A stretch of DNA of 64,000 nt from Spirochaetales bacterium (GTDB taxonomy: Bacteria > Spirochaetota > Spirochaetia > JABMQR01), in the NCBI GenBank assembly GCA_018399255.1, contig JAGYPA010000014.1:1-64000 (forward strand), in the 5' to 3' direction. Position 1 is the first letter of the stretch. Every line of letters starts with the position of its first letter. Made by a program: the position numbers and the translations under genes. Below are positions 47,718 through 57,021 of the stretch, one piece after another. Under the pieces are notes generated by a model. The model was not told where the DNA came from, did no database searches, and saw nothing but the letters and a program-made list of their open reading frames with translations.

Positions 47718-48968
47718 TCAAACCAGCTGCCGCCTGGAGGCCTTCTCCATTGCGGCAATGAGCGGCAGTTTTTTTCCTGACAGAAAGCGAACCATCGCCC
47801 CGCCCGCTGTGCAGACATATCCGTAATCTGCCAGATCGGTAAACCTGGCCGCGGCGCTGACACTGTCGCCCCCTCCAATCACCGAGTATCCGGGGGCAGC
47901 GGCAATCGCCTGCCAGAGTTTCCGGGTGCCGACGGCAAAGAGATCCTGCTCAAAAACTCCGGCCGGCCCGTTGACAAAGATCATTCCAGCTGAATTGATG
48001 ATCCGGCAGTAGGCATCAATCGTTTTCTGCCCGATATCCAGGGAAATTCCCGCACGGAAAGAAGCTCTCGTTCATAGGTCATGAGCCAGACTGTTAACAA
48101 GCCTGGCCCATCGAACCGTTTATTCCTCTAATTTTCGCGTACCTGATCTCGGGCGCTGTGGATGTCCGGGATAGGACTCAGATACTTCTTGGCAGCTTTA
48201 ATAAACAACCAAATTGCGATGCAAAGCTTGCCATCAACTGGAGCAGAATCAGTACCATAAAAAAACTGATCATCAAACTATCAAGATACCATCGCATTTC
48301 CATGCAGTATTATAACATCCCAAGAAACGTAAAATGTATATTATACCGCCAGGCACCAAAAAACCGCGGATATATCAGAGCTGTAAACTTCACCTTATGA
48401 TTGTTGCTCACCCTCTTTGTAAAAACAGCGGCCCCGCCTTTGGGCGAAACTCTCAGAGGACCTCATATGGGCATTCTAGCGAGAGGCAGCGCAAAGACAT
48501 CATTCTATAAGATCAGACTTTGAGAGGCAGAGTGAGCATGCCAGCTGAGGTATCAAGCATCTCAAACAGACTCAGCTCACCGCATCTTCAAAGGTCTGAT
48601 ATCTCCTCACTCAAATAGCGCAGGTGCCGAGAATCACAGCCTCTCTCCATCTTCAAGCGAGCGAACCACTTTGGCAGCGGGACCGCAGACATCATCAATA
48701 TACCGGATGCTATCGACAGTAATATGTCGACAGACGCAAGGCATGTACTCACTCCAATGGAATCAGATTCCTGATAATCCAACGTATCCCCCTGATGTGC
48801 AATGACGGCCACTCTAGCCCCCTGATCAAGCAGCCGCTGCAGAACATTGGGAATACTCTTGCGGATCCGGTTATCATTCACGATAGCTTTGGTTTTTTCG
48901 GATCAATGGGGAGAATTGATGTCGAGTCTCAGCAGAACACGCTTTCCCTGTACCTTGAAGCTTTCCAT
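47718..48968 (-). pseudogene. pgk: Phosphoglycerate kinase, broken in the middle
   Basis: ATG 48968 begins MESFKVQGKRVLLRLDINSP, then KTKAIVNDNRIRKSIPNVLQ and ARVAVIAHQGDTLDYQ, the PGK N-domain. LRYLSEEIS ends that block at 48588. The middle (48100-48590) is unreadable. The C-domain returns as LDIGQKTIDAYCRIINSAGM, FVNGPAGVFEQDLF, VIGGGDSVSAAARF and GGAMVRFLSGKKLP. The usual W of WNGPxGVFE is V. It converts 1,3-bisphosphoglycerate and ADP to 3-phosphoglycerate and ATP, and follows a GAPDH relic. It is a second copy by inference, since a free-living spirochaete would be expected to have an intact glycolytic copy elsewhere. Confidence 0.85.
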
Positions 48969-48982
48969 GGAAGAAAGCCGGG

Positions 48983-49085
48983 GAGGCTGATGCTGACGTG
49001 GAGGCTGATGCTGACGTGGAGGCTGATGCTGACGTGAGGCTGATGCTGACGTGGAGGCTGATATAGCGACGTGGAGGCTGATAAG
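48983..49085. repeat. 18-bp tandem array between GAPDH and PGK relics
   Basis: GAGGCTGATGCTGACGTG starts at 48983 and 49001, with three or four diverged copies to about 49085. On the minus strand it encodes SASAST-type units. A frame opening at 49194 (MSDDMGINKREWIIRYLDGG) runs into it and might be an N-terminal extension of the kinase. Confidence 0.85.
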
Positions 49086-49206
49086 CTATTTGCAGGCTTG
49101 AATTGATCAACGGGCCATCAGTCTTCCAACCCTCTCCCCCATCCAGATATCGAATAATCCACTCTCTCTTATTAATGCCCATATCATCTGACATGCTGCA
49201 GTCTCC

Positions 49207-50210
49207 CTAACTCATCCAGAGATATTTATTGGTCTCAGCGGTCCCTTCTTTACCACGACAATACAGCTCGTTGCAGCACGCACAGCATCGATATTTTCGG
49301 GAATAACCACCGCCTCCTGAGGGAATATTAATAGCAAACATAATATCGTCGCCGCTTTTTCACTATGGACTCTTCCCACTGCAATCTCGTACATATCTCC
49401 CCGCTGTTACCCAAGATCAGGCGCTGGCAAAAGCGAAAGCATTACAAGAAATAATCGAACGAGAGATGTTCTAAACCGCCATAATTCTCGGGTGCGCATG
49501 GAAGATCTCGAGCAGATCAGCCTTTTGAGATACTGGATTTTGTTGTTACTATCGGGGTAATAATATAAACCGCGAGGATGCTATTTATGGACAAATTTCC
49601 AGTAGCTTGAACATGCGGCATGATGGTGTCAGATCAAGCGCCTGATGGCTCGGAGCATGCTGCCTCAGGCGCGTGGTTAGCCCCGGTGGTCGCCCGGATC
49701 GGCGACGCCTGATGATAGTCATCGCGCAATCACTCTACGAAGCAGCCCGGTCTATCGCATCAATCGCCCGGATCAGCCCGGTAGTATTGCAGCTGGTCAG
49801 CTTCCAGATAATCGGCACCGACCCCCAGCTCGTAATTTGCGTCCCGTGAAAAACTCGGCTACATCGTTTTCTCACCACTTCTGAAGACGGCTTTGTGATG
49901 TGTGTTTTTCGCTACGGCTGTTTTGTGTTCGGGCCCTACCCCTGCACTCATTTCATGAGCATGATATCGCATTCCTGCCAGCTCTTCGAGAGTTCCGCTG
50001 ACCGGAATACCAACATCCAGTGAGCAGATTCGCTTTTTCGGGAACTGCTGTAAACAGCTTATAGGGCATCCCGCGTTTGTGAAAGAGCACGAACAGGGAG
50101 AGTCGGCGCCACATCCGCCACTCCGACAAGCTCCATATCACCTGCCAATGAACTCCTGAGTCCGCCCGACATGTAGCGCACGCGTAACCGGCTACTCCAA
50201 CTTTGATCAT
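49207..50210 (-). pseudogene. Archaeal-type (type II) glyceraldehyde-3-phosphate dehydrogenase, frameshifted
   Basis: ATG 50210 has AGGAGG upstream. After lesions are bridged the start reads MIKVGVAGYG-, GDMELVGVADVAPTLPVRAL, PYKLFTAVPEKA and VPVSGTLEEL-type text, matching the type II enzyme (which begins IKVAINGYGTIGKRVADAV). The end reads GEMYEIAV, PQEAVVIPENIDAVRAA and KEGTAETNKYLWMS before TAG 49207; VxPENIDAIRA and ETNKYLG are specific to this type. The interval (1004 bp) equals a full gene. The catalytic-Cys region (49450-49950) is scrambled. Followed by the PGK relic. Confidence 0.75.
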
Positions 50211-50230
50211 GATTTCCTCCTATAAAAAAA

Positions 50231-50323
50231 GTGTCTGACACCGTTTTCCGCAATTAAAAAGGCTTCCGTCATCGTTTTCCGCAATTTATCATGCAATTTT
50301 TCAGGAAAACGGTGTCAGACACC
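50231..50323. repeat. REP/BIME-like element, copy 6
   Basis: GTGTCTGACACCGTTTTCCG and GAAAACGGTGTCAGACACCC flank an inner CATCGTTTTCCGCAATTT copy. It lies between the HpaI aldolase stop and the GAPDH start inside the gene train. Confidence 0.9.
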
Positions 50324-50339
50324 CTTCTCTGCGCCATTA

Positions 50340-51125
50340 TCAACGGTCGGGATACTCAGATGCAAAGGCTTCGGTGAGGGATCGGGCAGCTTTGCCCAGG
50401 GATACTGTGTCAGAAAACAGCAGCAGCATCCGGTACCCGCGGTCATATTTGATTTTTGCATCTTCCCAGGAGGATGCTACGGTTGCCAGGATTTTACTGC
50501 TGGCCAGTACTTTGTTTTCGATGATTCTAATGGTCTCCTGAACCTCCGGGTCCTGGGGCCGGCAAAAATGTCCCATACTGGTTGCCAGGTCCATCGGGCC
50601 GATAAAGATTCCGTCAACTCGTTCTACCTTCAGGATTTCATCGAGGTTTTTGACGGCTTCGGGGGTTTCGACCGCTGTCATGAGAAATATCTCGTCGTTA
50701 GCCCGAGAGAGGTATTCGAGCGACTGTTTTCCGTAATGGGCTGCCCGCGGGCTGCCGGCAACGCCGCGGATTCCTTCTGTCGGGTAGAGGACGGCTCTGA
50801 CCGCATCCTCTGCCTCACGGGCACTGTTTACATAGGGTACAAGCAGGCCGTAGACTCCTGCGTCGAGGATTTTCTTCAGCTGTACGAAGTCGTTCCATGG
50901 AGCTCGGACAAAGGGGACTGCCGTCTGGCCTTTGAGCGCCTGCACCTGGCTGATCAGGGTAAGGATATCGCCGGGCCCATGCTCCAGATCGATCATTACG
51001 GCATCGTATCCCGACTCGCCCAGGATTTCGGTTGTTATGGGGCTGGCAGCCTGCGCCCAGGCGGCGGTAACCCGCTTGCCCTCTTTCAGCAGTTTTCGAA
51101 CACGATTGGTATGGGTAGTTTCCAT
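50340..51125 (-). CDS. HpcH/HpaI family aldolase (2-keto-3-deoxy acid aldolase type)
   Basis: The family residues are R74 in FVRAPWND, the metal ligands E153 (AVETPEAV) and D179 (IGPMDLATSMG), and H49 in DLEHGP (46-51). Products are pyruvate and an aldehyde such as lactaldehyde, glycolaldehyde or glyceraldehyde. Length (261) is standard and no lesion is seen. It follows the URO-D gene by 65 bases and precedes GAPDH and PGK relics, which could oxidise a triose product. Closest described types are RhmA and GarL, but the substrate is not fixed by the sequence. Confidence 0.92.
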   Translation of the reverse strand: METTHTNRVRKLLKEGKRVTAAWAQAASPITTEILGESGYDAVMIDLEHGPGDILTLISQVQALKGQTAVPFVRAPWNDFVQLKKILDAGVYGLLVPYVNSAREAEDAVRAVLYPTEGIRGVAGSPRAAHYGKQSLEYLSRANDEIFLMTAVETPEAVKNLDEILKVERVDGIFIGPMDLATSMGHFCRPQDPEVQETIRIIENKVLASSKILATVASSWEDAKIKYDRGYRMLLLFSDTVSLGKAARSLTEAFASEYPDR

Positions 51126-51189
51126 CAGTCTTTCCTTTCTCCTAATCAGTATTTGAACCTTTTTGCATCAGTGTTAGAACCTTTTTGCA

Positions 51190-52329
51190 TCAGTTCTCGA
51201 GCCGCTTCAGCGGATACACCGAGAACTCATTGACGGCATGGTAGAATGCAGCGACATTTTCCGGGGGAATATCGTAGCCAATATTGTGACAGGTGGCGAT
51301 GATATACCCGCCGCCGGTTCCAAGGTCGCAGAGGCGCCGGTTCACTTCCCGGCGTACCTCTTCAGGCGATGCGTTCACCATAATATTCTGCACATCGATT
51401 GCTCCGTGAAAGGCTATTTTTTCCCCGTAGGCGGCATTGAGGGCAGCGGTATCGCTCAGTTCCTTCACTGATGTCTGGACAGGGTTGAGAATATCGACCC
51501 CGATCTCTATCAGTCCGTCAAGCAGGGGCAGTACGGAACCATCGGTATGAAACATCAGTTTTGCCTGGGGGGCGAGGCTTTTGATATGGCTGATCAGCTC
51601 GGCCTCCCGGGGTTTGAGGAATGTTTCCCACATCTCTTTCGACATGAGCAGGGAGTTCTGGCTTCCGAAGTCATCGGTAATATAGACAAGCTGAATATAC
51701 TCGCCCACTTCTCGCATATAGTCGGTATACATCTGCTTGTAGCAATCGGTGACGGTGTCCAGCAGTTTGTGGGCAAACTCAGGTTCCAGGATAAAGTCCA
51801 TATAGAGCTGATCATACCCGCGCAGTTCCAGGCTGGTCTGGAAGATTCCGCCCTTTATGCCGTCCGCTCCGATTACGTAATCTGTTTCCTCATAGAGTCT
51901 TTTCGCTTTCTCGCGCAGTCCTGCGAACATTTGCGGATCATGCAGGTCCGGCCATGGGTAGGAGTCCAGATCCTCAATCTCTTTTTCCTTCAAGGGGGCA
52001 TCAGCTACGGAAAAGTAGTCTCCTGAATCCCGGAAGAGTACGCCGAAAAGGTTGCGGTAGCTATTCTCATCGAGATCCTCAATCTGCACCCAATGGGGTT
52101 CCAGCCAGCGAAAATCGATACCCCAGGCTTCCAGGAGGTCCTCGTCGGAAATTACGCACTGGCTCATGCGGTCGAGGATTACCGGTTCCTTCGCCGGAAG
52201 CCCCATGATCTTCCGTATTTTTGCGTACCCGGATTTGTGGATGGACCCGACCTGCTTTCCCTGATCTACGAGAACCCGGCCGGCTTCCCGATGCTCCATT
52301 GCCGCTGTGAATATTTCCCTTCTGTTCAT
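51190..52329 (-). CDS. URO-D/MtaA-like methyltransferase
   Basis: An undamaged 379-residue protein: MNRREIFTAAMEHREAGRVL, YVIGADGIKGGIFQTSLELRG near 155, YITDDFGSQNSLLMSKEMW near 222, LMFHTDGSVLPLLDGLIEIG, ILNPVQTSVKELSD, KIAFHGAIDVQNIM and GGGYIIATCHNIGYDIPPEN. The last three are diagnostic of the sugar-operon URO-D group. The start overlaps the isomerase-like stop by four bases (ATGA), so the two proteins are translationally coupled. A role in removing or moving a methyl group on a methylated sugar is possible but unproven. No corrinoid-protein partner is encoded in the window. Confidence 0.9.
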   Translation of the reverse strand: MNRREIFTAAMEHREAGRVLVDQGKQVGSIHKSGYAKIRKIMGLPAKEPVILDRMSQCVISDEDLLEAWGIDFRWLEPHWVQIEDLDENSYRNLFGVLFRDSGDYFSVADAPLKEKEIEDLDSYPWPDLHDPQMFAGLREKAKRLYEETDYVIGADGIKGGIFQTSLELRGYDQLYMDFILEPEFAHKLLDTVTDCYKQMYTDYMREVGEYIQLVYITDDFGSQNSLLMSKEMWETFLKPREAELISHIKSLAPQAKLMFHTDGSVLPLLDGLIEIGVDILNPVQTSVKELSDTAALNAAYGEKIAFHGAIDVQNIMVNASPEEVRREVNRRLCDLGTGGGYIIATCHNIGYDIPPENVAAFYHAVNEFSVYPLKRLEN

Positions 52330-53813
52330 GCGATTGTTCCTGTATCTTGCGGTTTCCGCACTGTCTGTCTATCAGCGGGCTGGTCAGCCTGCCGGGTAAA
52401 TACGACCGGTTCAATACCGAGCATCCGACATACTTCCACCAGCTCCCGGGTATAATTTCCGGCTACCCCTGAGATATGGTTAGATCCGTACTCGTCGACA
52501 AATTCTTCAATGGAAAACTGGATATCGGCAAAGAGCGTCGGCAGCTGGTGGGGTCCGCGGCCTTCGATAAAGCTGTCTATGGTCTTCTGGCTGGGAGTCA
52601 CGGCTTCGGTCGGAATTATGGCCATACGATACTTGCCGTCCACCCGGTAGAGGCGGGCCAGCTGCATCGGTCCGGGAGCTGCGAAGAAGCTCGAGATTCC
52701 GCCGCCGCCGGGGCGTATGGACTGCTTGATGGTTATCCGGCTGAGATTTTCTTCGGGTGAGCTGCTGCGGCCGGCATACCAGGCGCAGAGTGCTCCGCAG
52801 TTGACGCAGAACATGGTGTGCTGCTCGTCATCTATATGGCTCACATCGGCAAAGAAGGTTGGAGCCCCCCCGGAGACGATTTTCAGGATCTGCTGGGTCA
52901 GGGCGCCGTCACCGTCGGCCTCACAGGCCATAACGATGCCCTCCTTTTCCCCCTCCTCACCATCATAGTTGTCGGGGAGGAAGGTTGCGGTCATGCACTG
53001 AGGCACATAGTTGTTGGAGAGTTCCGGCATGCACTTCACCGCAGTAAAATTGAGCCCCATCTCACGGCATATATCTTTTGTAGCCAGATAGCAGGCCAGC
53101 TGAAAATCAAACTTGCTTTTAGTCAGCTTCCCGTCGTTATAGAGGACCGCTGCAGCATTGTCCTCAATCCACATGCGCAGGGTATCGACCCGTTTCTGAT
53201 CGATCAAATCTGCCCGGCGGATTATTTCCACCTGGTCTATATGCTCCACATCGACTCCAAACTGCTTCCTCCATCCCATCGGGTCGAAGGCCGCAGTATC
53301 GATTCCTATCGAGCGACCGCCAAAGTAGCCCATTACCGCACCTTTGAGTCGGCTCTTAACGGCTGCCGCGCGGATTATCGGGAGCAGGGCTTCGCGGTAG
53401 GCTTCTGTCGAGTAGTCGCTGCGGATGCGTTTGTGATCGATTCCAATCTGGCTCAGGGCTCCGGAAGCTCCAAAAAGGCCGACACACCCGTGCGTGGCCA
53501 TATCCCGGTTTCCCAGAACTATGGTAAAAATCCCCATGCGCTGAATACCGTGAACCACGAGATTGGGCGAGGTCCAGCAGGGGGTATGCGCTATGAGAAG
53601 ATCGACATGCTGAGCAATGAGGGCATCGGCCTGATCATTGATATCTTCTCGTGAGCGGGCGGGCTCGGGGTGAGAAATCAGCTCCACCGGCAGCCGGGAG
53701 AGAGCTTCAGCAGCCAGGGCATGCCGAGGCACGGTCATAGCCTTGAATACGGCATTCCATTCGGGATCCCGATTGTCTCCAAAGGTGATAAGTCCAACTT
53801 TCGGTCTGGTCAT
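52326..53813 (-). CDS. L-fucose/L-arabinose isomerase-like protein
   Basis: The 495-residue protein begins KVGLITFGDNRDPEWNAVFK, has LLIAHTPCWTSPNLVV and GVDVEHIDQVEI in the N-terminal domains, MACEADGDGALTQQIL near 290 (the fucose-isomerase CExDxxGA motif with E and D metal ligands) and GSNHISGVAGNYTRELVEVC near the C-terminus (the SNH motif). Members interconvert aldoses and ketoses using Mn2+. No lesion. It lies between an SDR gene and a coupled URO-D gene. It is a different branch from the gene at 14886. Confidence 0.88.
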   Translation of the reverse strand: MTRPKVGLITFGDNRDPEWNAVFKAMTVPRHALAAEALSRLPVELISHPEPARSREDINDQADALIAQHVDLLIAHTPCWTSPNLVVHGIQRMGIFTIVLGNRDMATHGCVGLFGASGALSQIGIDHKRIRSDYSTEAYREALLPIIRAAAVKSRLKGAVMGYFGGRSIGIDTAAFDPMGWRKQFGVDVEHIDQVEIIRRADLIDQKRVDTLRMWIEDNAAAVLYNDGKLTKSKFDFQLACYLATKDICREMGLNFTAVKCMPELSNNYVPQCMTATFLPDNYDGEEGEKEGIVMACEADGDGALTQQILKIVSGGAPTFFADVSHIDDEQHTMFCVNCGALCAWYAGRSSSPEENLSRITIKQSIRPGGGGISSFFAAPGPMQLARLYRVDGKYRMAIIPTEAVTPSQKTIDSFIEGRGPHQLPTLFADIQFSIEEFVDEYGSNHISGVAGNYTRELVEVCRMLGIEPVVFTRQADQPADRQTVRKPQDTGTIA

Positions 53814-53834
53814 GCTGCTCTTCTCCTACGCTTT

Positions 53835-54665
53835 TTACAGCTCCTGCATCTGCCGCAGTTTTTCGTAATCCTCATCGGTCACTGTCTTGTACCCGGGGTT
53901 GGGGAAGGCCTGAAACGATCGCCCGCCGTCGTTGTAGATTGACTGACCGAAGATAAAGTCGGAATCCTCGCAGGCGAGAAAGACCGCCAGACGCCCGCAC
54001 TCTTTCGGGGTGCCTATTCTGCCCAGGGGTGTCCGGGAGAGAATGGTGTCCATAAGCTGCCTGTCAGATCCCACACGCCGCATAAGATCTGTCTCTATCG
54101 GTCCCGGAGCCATCGCATTGACCTTTATTCCGTGGGACGCCAGCGCGACCGCCTGAACCTTGGTCAGCTGCTGCACCCCGCCCTTGCTCGTGGTGTAGAC
54201 CATCTGCGAATCGAGGGCGAGATAGGCGTTTACCGACGACATATTGATAATAGCCCCGCCGTGCCCCTCCTTCACCATCTGCCGGGCGGCATACTGGCCG
54301 CCGAAAAACATGCCCCGCAGATTCACATCCATAATCCGGTCGTACTGCTCCGGGGTAATATCAAGGTAATGGGTTTTTTGCGGATCGTTGATTCCGGCAT
54401 TGGCGACATAGATATCCAGACGCCCGAAGCGTTCGGCTGCTGCTGCAATTATCCGGTCCAGATCTTCCAGCTTGGCCACGTCGCAGGGAATATAGGCGGC
54501 CTCTCCCCCGAGGCTGCGCAGGTAGGCCTCTCCCCGGGCTCCGGTCTCGGGGCTGCGTCCGCCGATAACGACCGCGGCCCCCTCCCGCAGAAATTCTTCG
54601 GCAATGCCGAGGCCTATGCCTTTTGTTCCGCCGGTTATGACGGCCACCTTGCCTGACAACTTCAT
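53835..54665 (-). CDS. Short-chain dehydrogenase/reductase
   Basis: Classical SDR: TGGTKGIGLG (11-20), NAG (89-91), catalytic S143/S144, Y157 and K161 (YTTSK), and PG in APGPIETDLM. It oxidises or reduces a hydroxyl or keto group of a small polar substrate with NAD(P). Length (276) carries a short C-terminal tail (NPGYKTVTDEDYEKLRQMQEL). The start overlaps the creatininase stop by four bases, showing coupling. Confidence 0.93.
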   Translation of the reverse strand: MKLSGKVAVITGGTKGIGLGIAEEFLREGAAVVIGGRSPETGARGEAYLRSLGGEAAYIPCDVAKLEDLDRIIAAAAERFGRLDIYVANAGINDPQKTHYLDITPEQYDRIMDVNLRGMFFGGQYAARQMVKEGHGGAIINMSSVNAYLALDSQMVYTTSKGGVQQLTKVQAVALASHGIKVNAMAPGPIETDLMRRVGSDRQLMDTILSRTPLGRIGTPKECGRLAVFLACEDSDFIFGQSIYNDGGRSFQAFPNPGYKTVTDEDYEKLRQMQEL

Positions 54666-55576
54666 TTTTTCAACTGCCCTTTGCTGTCATGATCCTTGTC
54701 GTAGACAATTTCAGCTGTGGTGGCGTATCCGCCGGGATTGCGGAATCCGAGAGGATTGATTCCCACGGGATACTTGCTTTTGATTTCCTCAATAAGCTCG
54801 GCATAATGGACCACAACACCCTCTACCACAGCTTTACCCTTCTCATAGGATGCCTTCGTCGGATCCCCGATAACGCCGTTGTCCAGATCATCTTTTTCAG
54901 GAAGGGCAAAGGTTCCTTCAAAATGATAGAGAGATCCGGGGGTCGCCTGCTGTCCGGGAGCAATTTTCCATTTGGCATCGATAAGCGGGGTTCCGTATCC
55001 GGCTGCCGCCAGCTCCATCTTGATAAACTGGGGATAGAGATAGAGACCGACTGATGTTTCGGCCTCGTCAGCATGCCACATGTAATCTTCCAGCACGGTC
55101 TTGTCGTCCCGCAGGAAGTCGTACCAGGTTGATGAGATGGTGAACAGTCCTTCGATCCCCAGCTTGTGGGTGGCAACGATGGTGGAAGAGACCTGTCCAT
55201 GGGCCGAGATGATAAGGAACTTGTTGTACCCTGATACCGAGGCTCCGCGGATAATATCCATAAGCAGCCCGATATGGGTTTCGTATGTCAGGGGGATGGT
55301 TCCGGGCATGCCCCAATGGTGATGGGGATGCGAGCCGTACATGGGACAGGGGAGCACCATGGCACCGGTTTTTTCAGCCACTTTTTCGGCTATGCCGATG
55401 GCATTGTACGTGTCCATTCCCGTGGGAGCATGGGCCGCATGCTGCTCTATGGCTCCGATCGGCAGAATTGCCACATCGCATACTTCTTTCGCGTAGTCAA
55501 TTACCACTGCGGCGCTGTTTTCCTGAAACCATACGGAATCTCTGCGGTTCAGTTTGAATTCGGTCTGCTTTTTCAT
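54662..55576 (-). CDS. Creatininase-family hydrolase
   Basis: Metal and catalytic positions are clear: E44, H46 in GAIEQHAAHAPTGMD (41-55, D55), HWGMPGT (87-93), SAHGQVS (124-130, H126) and WHADEAETS near 168. The family hydrolyses cyclic amides or C-C bonds of cyclic ketones; one branch (3-dehydro-scyllo-inosose hydrolase) opens inositol-derived rings. SAHGQV instead of NGHGGN sets it apart from true creatininase. Length (304) is slightly long. In the train it lies between an Ldh2-type dehydrogenase and an SDR, fitting ring opening after oxidation. Confidence 0.9.
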   Translation of the reverse strand: MKKQTEFKLNRRDSVWFQENSAAVVIDYAKEVCDVAILPIGAIEQHAAHAPTGMDTYNAIGIAEKVAEKTGAMVLPCPMYGSHPHHHWGMPGTIPLTYETHIGLLMDIIRGASVSGYNKFLIISAHGQVSSTIVATHKLGIEGLFTISSTWYDFLRDDKTVLEDYMWHADEAETSVGLYLYPQFIKMELAAAGYGTPLIDAKWKIAPGQQATPGSLYHFEGTFALPEKDDLDNGVIGDPTKASYEKGKAVVEGVVVHYAELIEEIKSKYPVGINPLGFRNPGGYATTAEIVYDKDHDSKGQLKK

Positions 55577-55692
55577 GCTGTCTTTCTCCTTGCTTGCATT
55601 GTTTATCGTTCTCTCAAGTATTTCTGATCTGAAGAGTACGTTTCAACATGACTTCATGGTGAAATCGCCTCTGAGTTCATTCCTTCAGGGTA

Positions 55693-56756
55693 TTACGCCA
55701 GATCAGGTTCCAACCTGCAGGTCATTCCCAGTTCTGCTTCCAGATTCTGCAGTTCCCGCACCAGCTCTTCCGGCACCGGGATGCCCCCGGTCAATCGTTC
55801 CTGCTCAAGGCGGTACTCAATCTCCCCCGGGATTATCTGCTCGGTCCCCGGCTCTGCCATCGGGGTCTCCTTGATCATCTTCACCCAGCTTTCCATCCGT
55901 CTGGAGAATTCTTCAGCGTCCATAAAGAATCCAGGATCAATCACGCAGAACAGGTGTGAAGTAAGGCTCGGTTCATCCTTCTGCTTATACATGCTTTTTA
56001 TATCCTGCAGAAAGGGTCCTCCGCTCAGAACGCCTGTAATGATATCGATAAAGAGTGAGAGTCCCAGTCCTTTATGCAGTCCGGTGGGCAGCAGGATTCC
56101 CGCAAATCCGGCGAACGGATCGTCGGTAGGGTTCCCGTCAGCATCAATTGCCCAGGTATCGGGTATTTTCTCGCCTTTCTTCTGGGCCAGCAGCAGCTTG
56201 CCCCCCGAAACAGCGCTCATGGAAATATCGAGGGAAAATGGGTAGGGTTTACCTATCGGTGCTGCAAGAGCCAGAGGGTTGTTTCCAGTTACCGATTTCC
56301 TGTTTCCCGGCATGCCGATATTGGGTATGACATTGGTTGTTGCAATACCGAGCATTCCCGCATCCGCTGCCTGCCGGGTGTAGAGTGATGCGGCTCCGAA
56401 GTGATTGCTGTTGCGCACGATGATCATGCCGAATCCGAAGTTTTTCGCTTTCTCGACGGCTTCATCCATTGCCCTGCGGCCGACGGTATACCCCATTCCC
56501 GCATCACCGTCCATGACTGAGAGCGGCCCGTTCTCCCCTCTTGCATAGAAGGGTTTGGCGGCAGCGTTTACCGCTTTGGAGCGAATACGGTTGATATAGG
56601 CGGGGGTGCGGAGAATCCCGTGCGAATCGATGCCCACAGGTTGGTCAGCGGGGTGCAGTCAGCGCATACGGCGGCATCGGCTCTGCCATCCCGGTTCGGG
56701 TATACATCTCGGTCAGGTATTCCTGCGAAACTGCTTTGAAAAAGCTGCTGGTTCAT
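55693..56756 (-). pseudogene. Malate/L-lactate dehydrogenase (Ldh2) family, frameshifted N-terminus
   Basis: From 56637 an open frame covers most of the protein: MGIDSHGILRTPAYINRI, GAAMG-type GDAGMGYTVGRRAMDEAV, VRNSNHFGAASLYT (catalytic His), NPLALAAPIGKPYPFSLDIS and GLGLSLFIDIITGVLSGG. The first 35 residues (from ATG 56756, MNQQLFQS) are in other frames, including YLTEMYTRTGMAEP. Two lesions at about 56690 and 56640. Ldh2 enzymes reduce 2-keto acids such as 2,3-diketogulonate or delta-piperideine carboxylate. The catalytic core is complete. Confidence 0.85.
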
Positions 56757-57021
56757 ATCGATCCTCTCTCGCCAGTTTATTCACCTGCGATCATTTTTAT
56801 GATTACGTAGTCATATAGTATCAACAATCCATCCCCCTGTCCAGAGGTTTTTCAACTTATTCGACGGTCTCCGCCGCAAGTTCCTTCCATCTGATTGATT
56901 ACGTATTATTCTTTTTTATTATTCCTGGAGCAGCTTCAGCCCCGATCGACTTACTCTCCATATGCCACAAAATCGCTGTCACGCCAATGACGGCCTCTGC
57001 ACCTGCCGGGCTGCCGTCATT

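Noticed and set aside
48983-49085. Possible CRISPR array
   Set aside because: Units of 18 bp follow each other directly with no spacers, and no cas gene is present.
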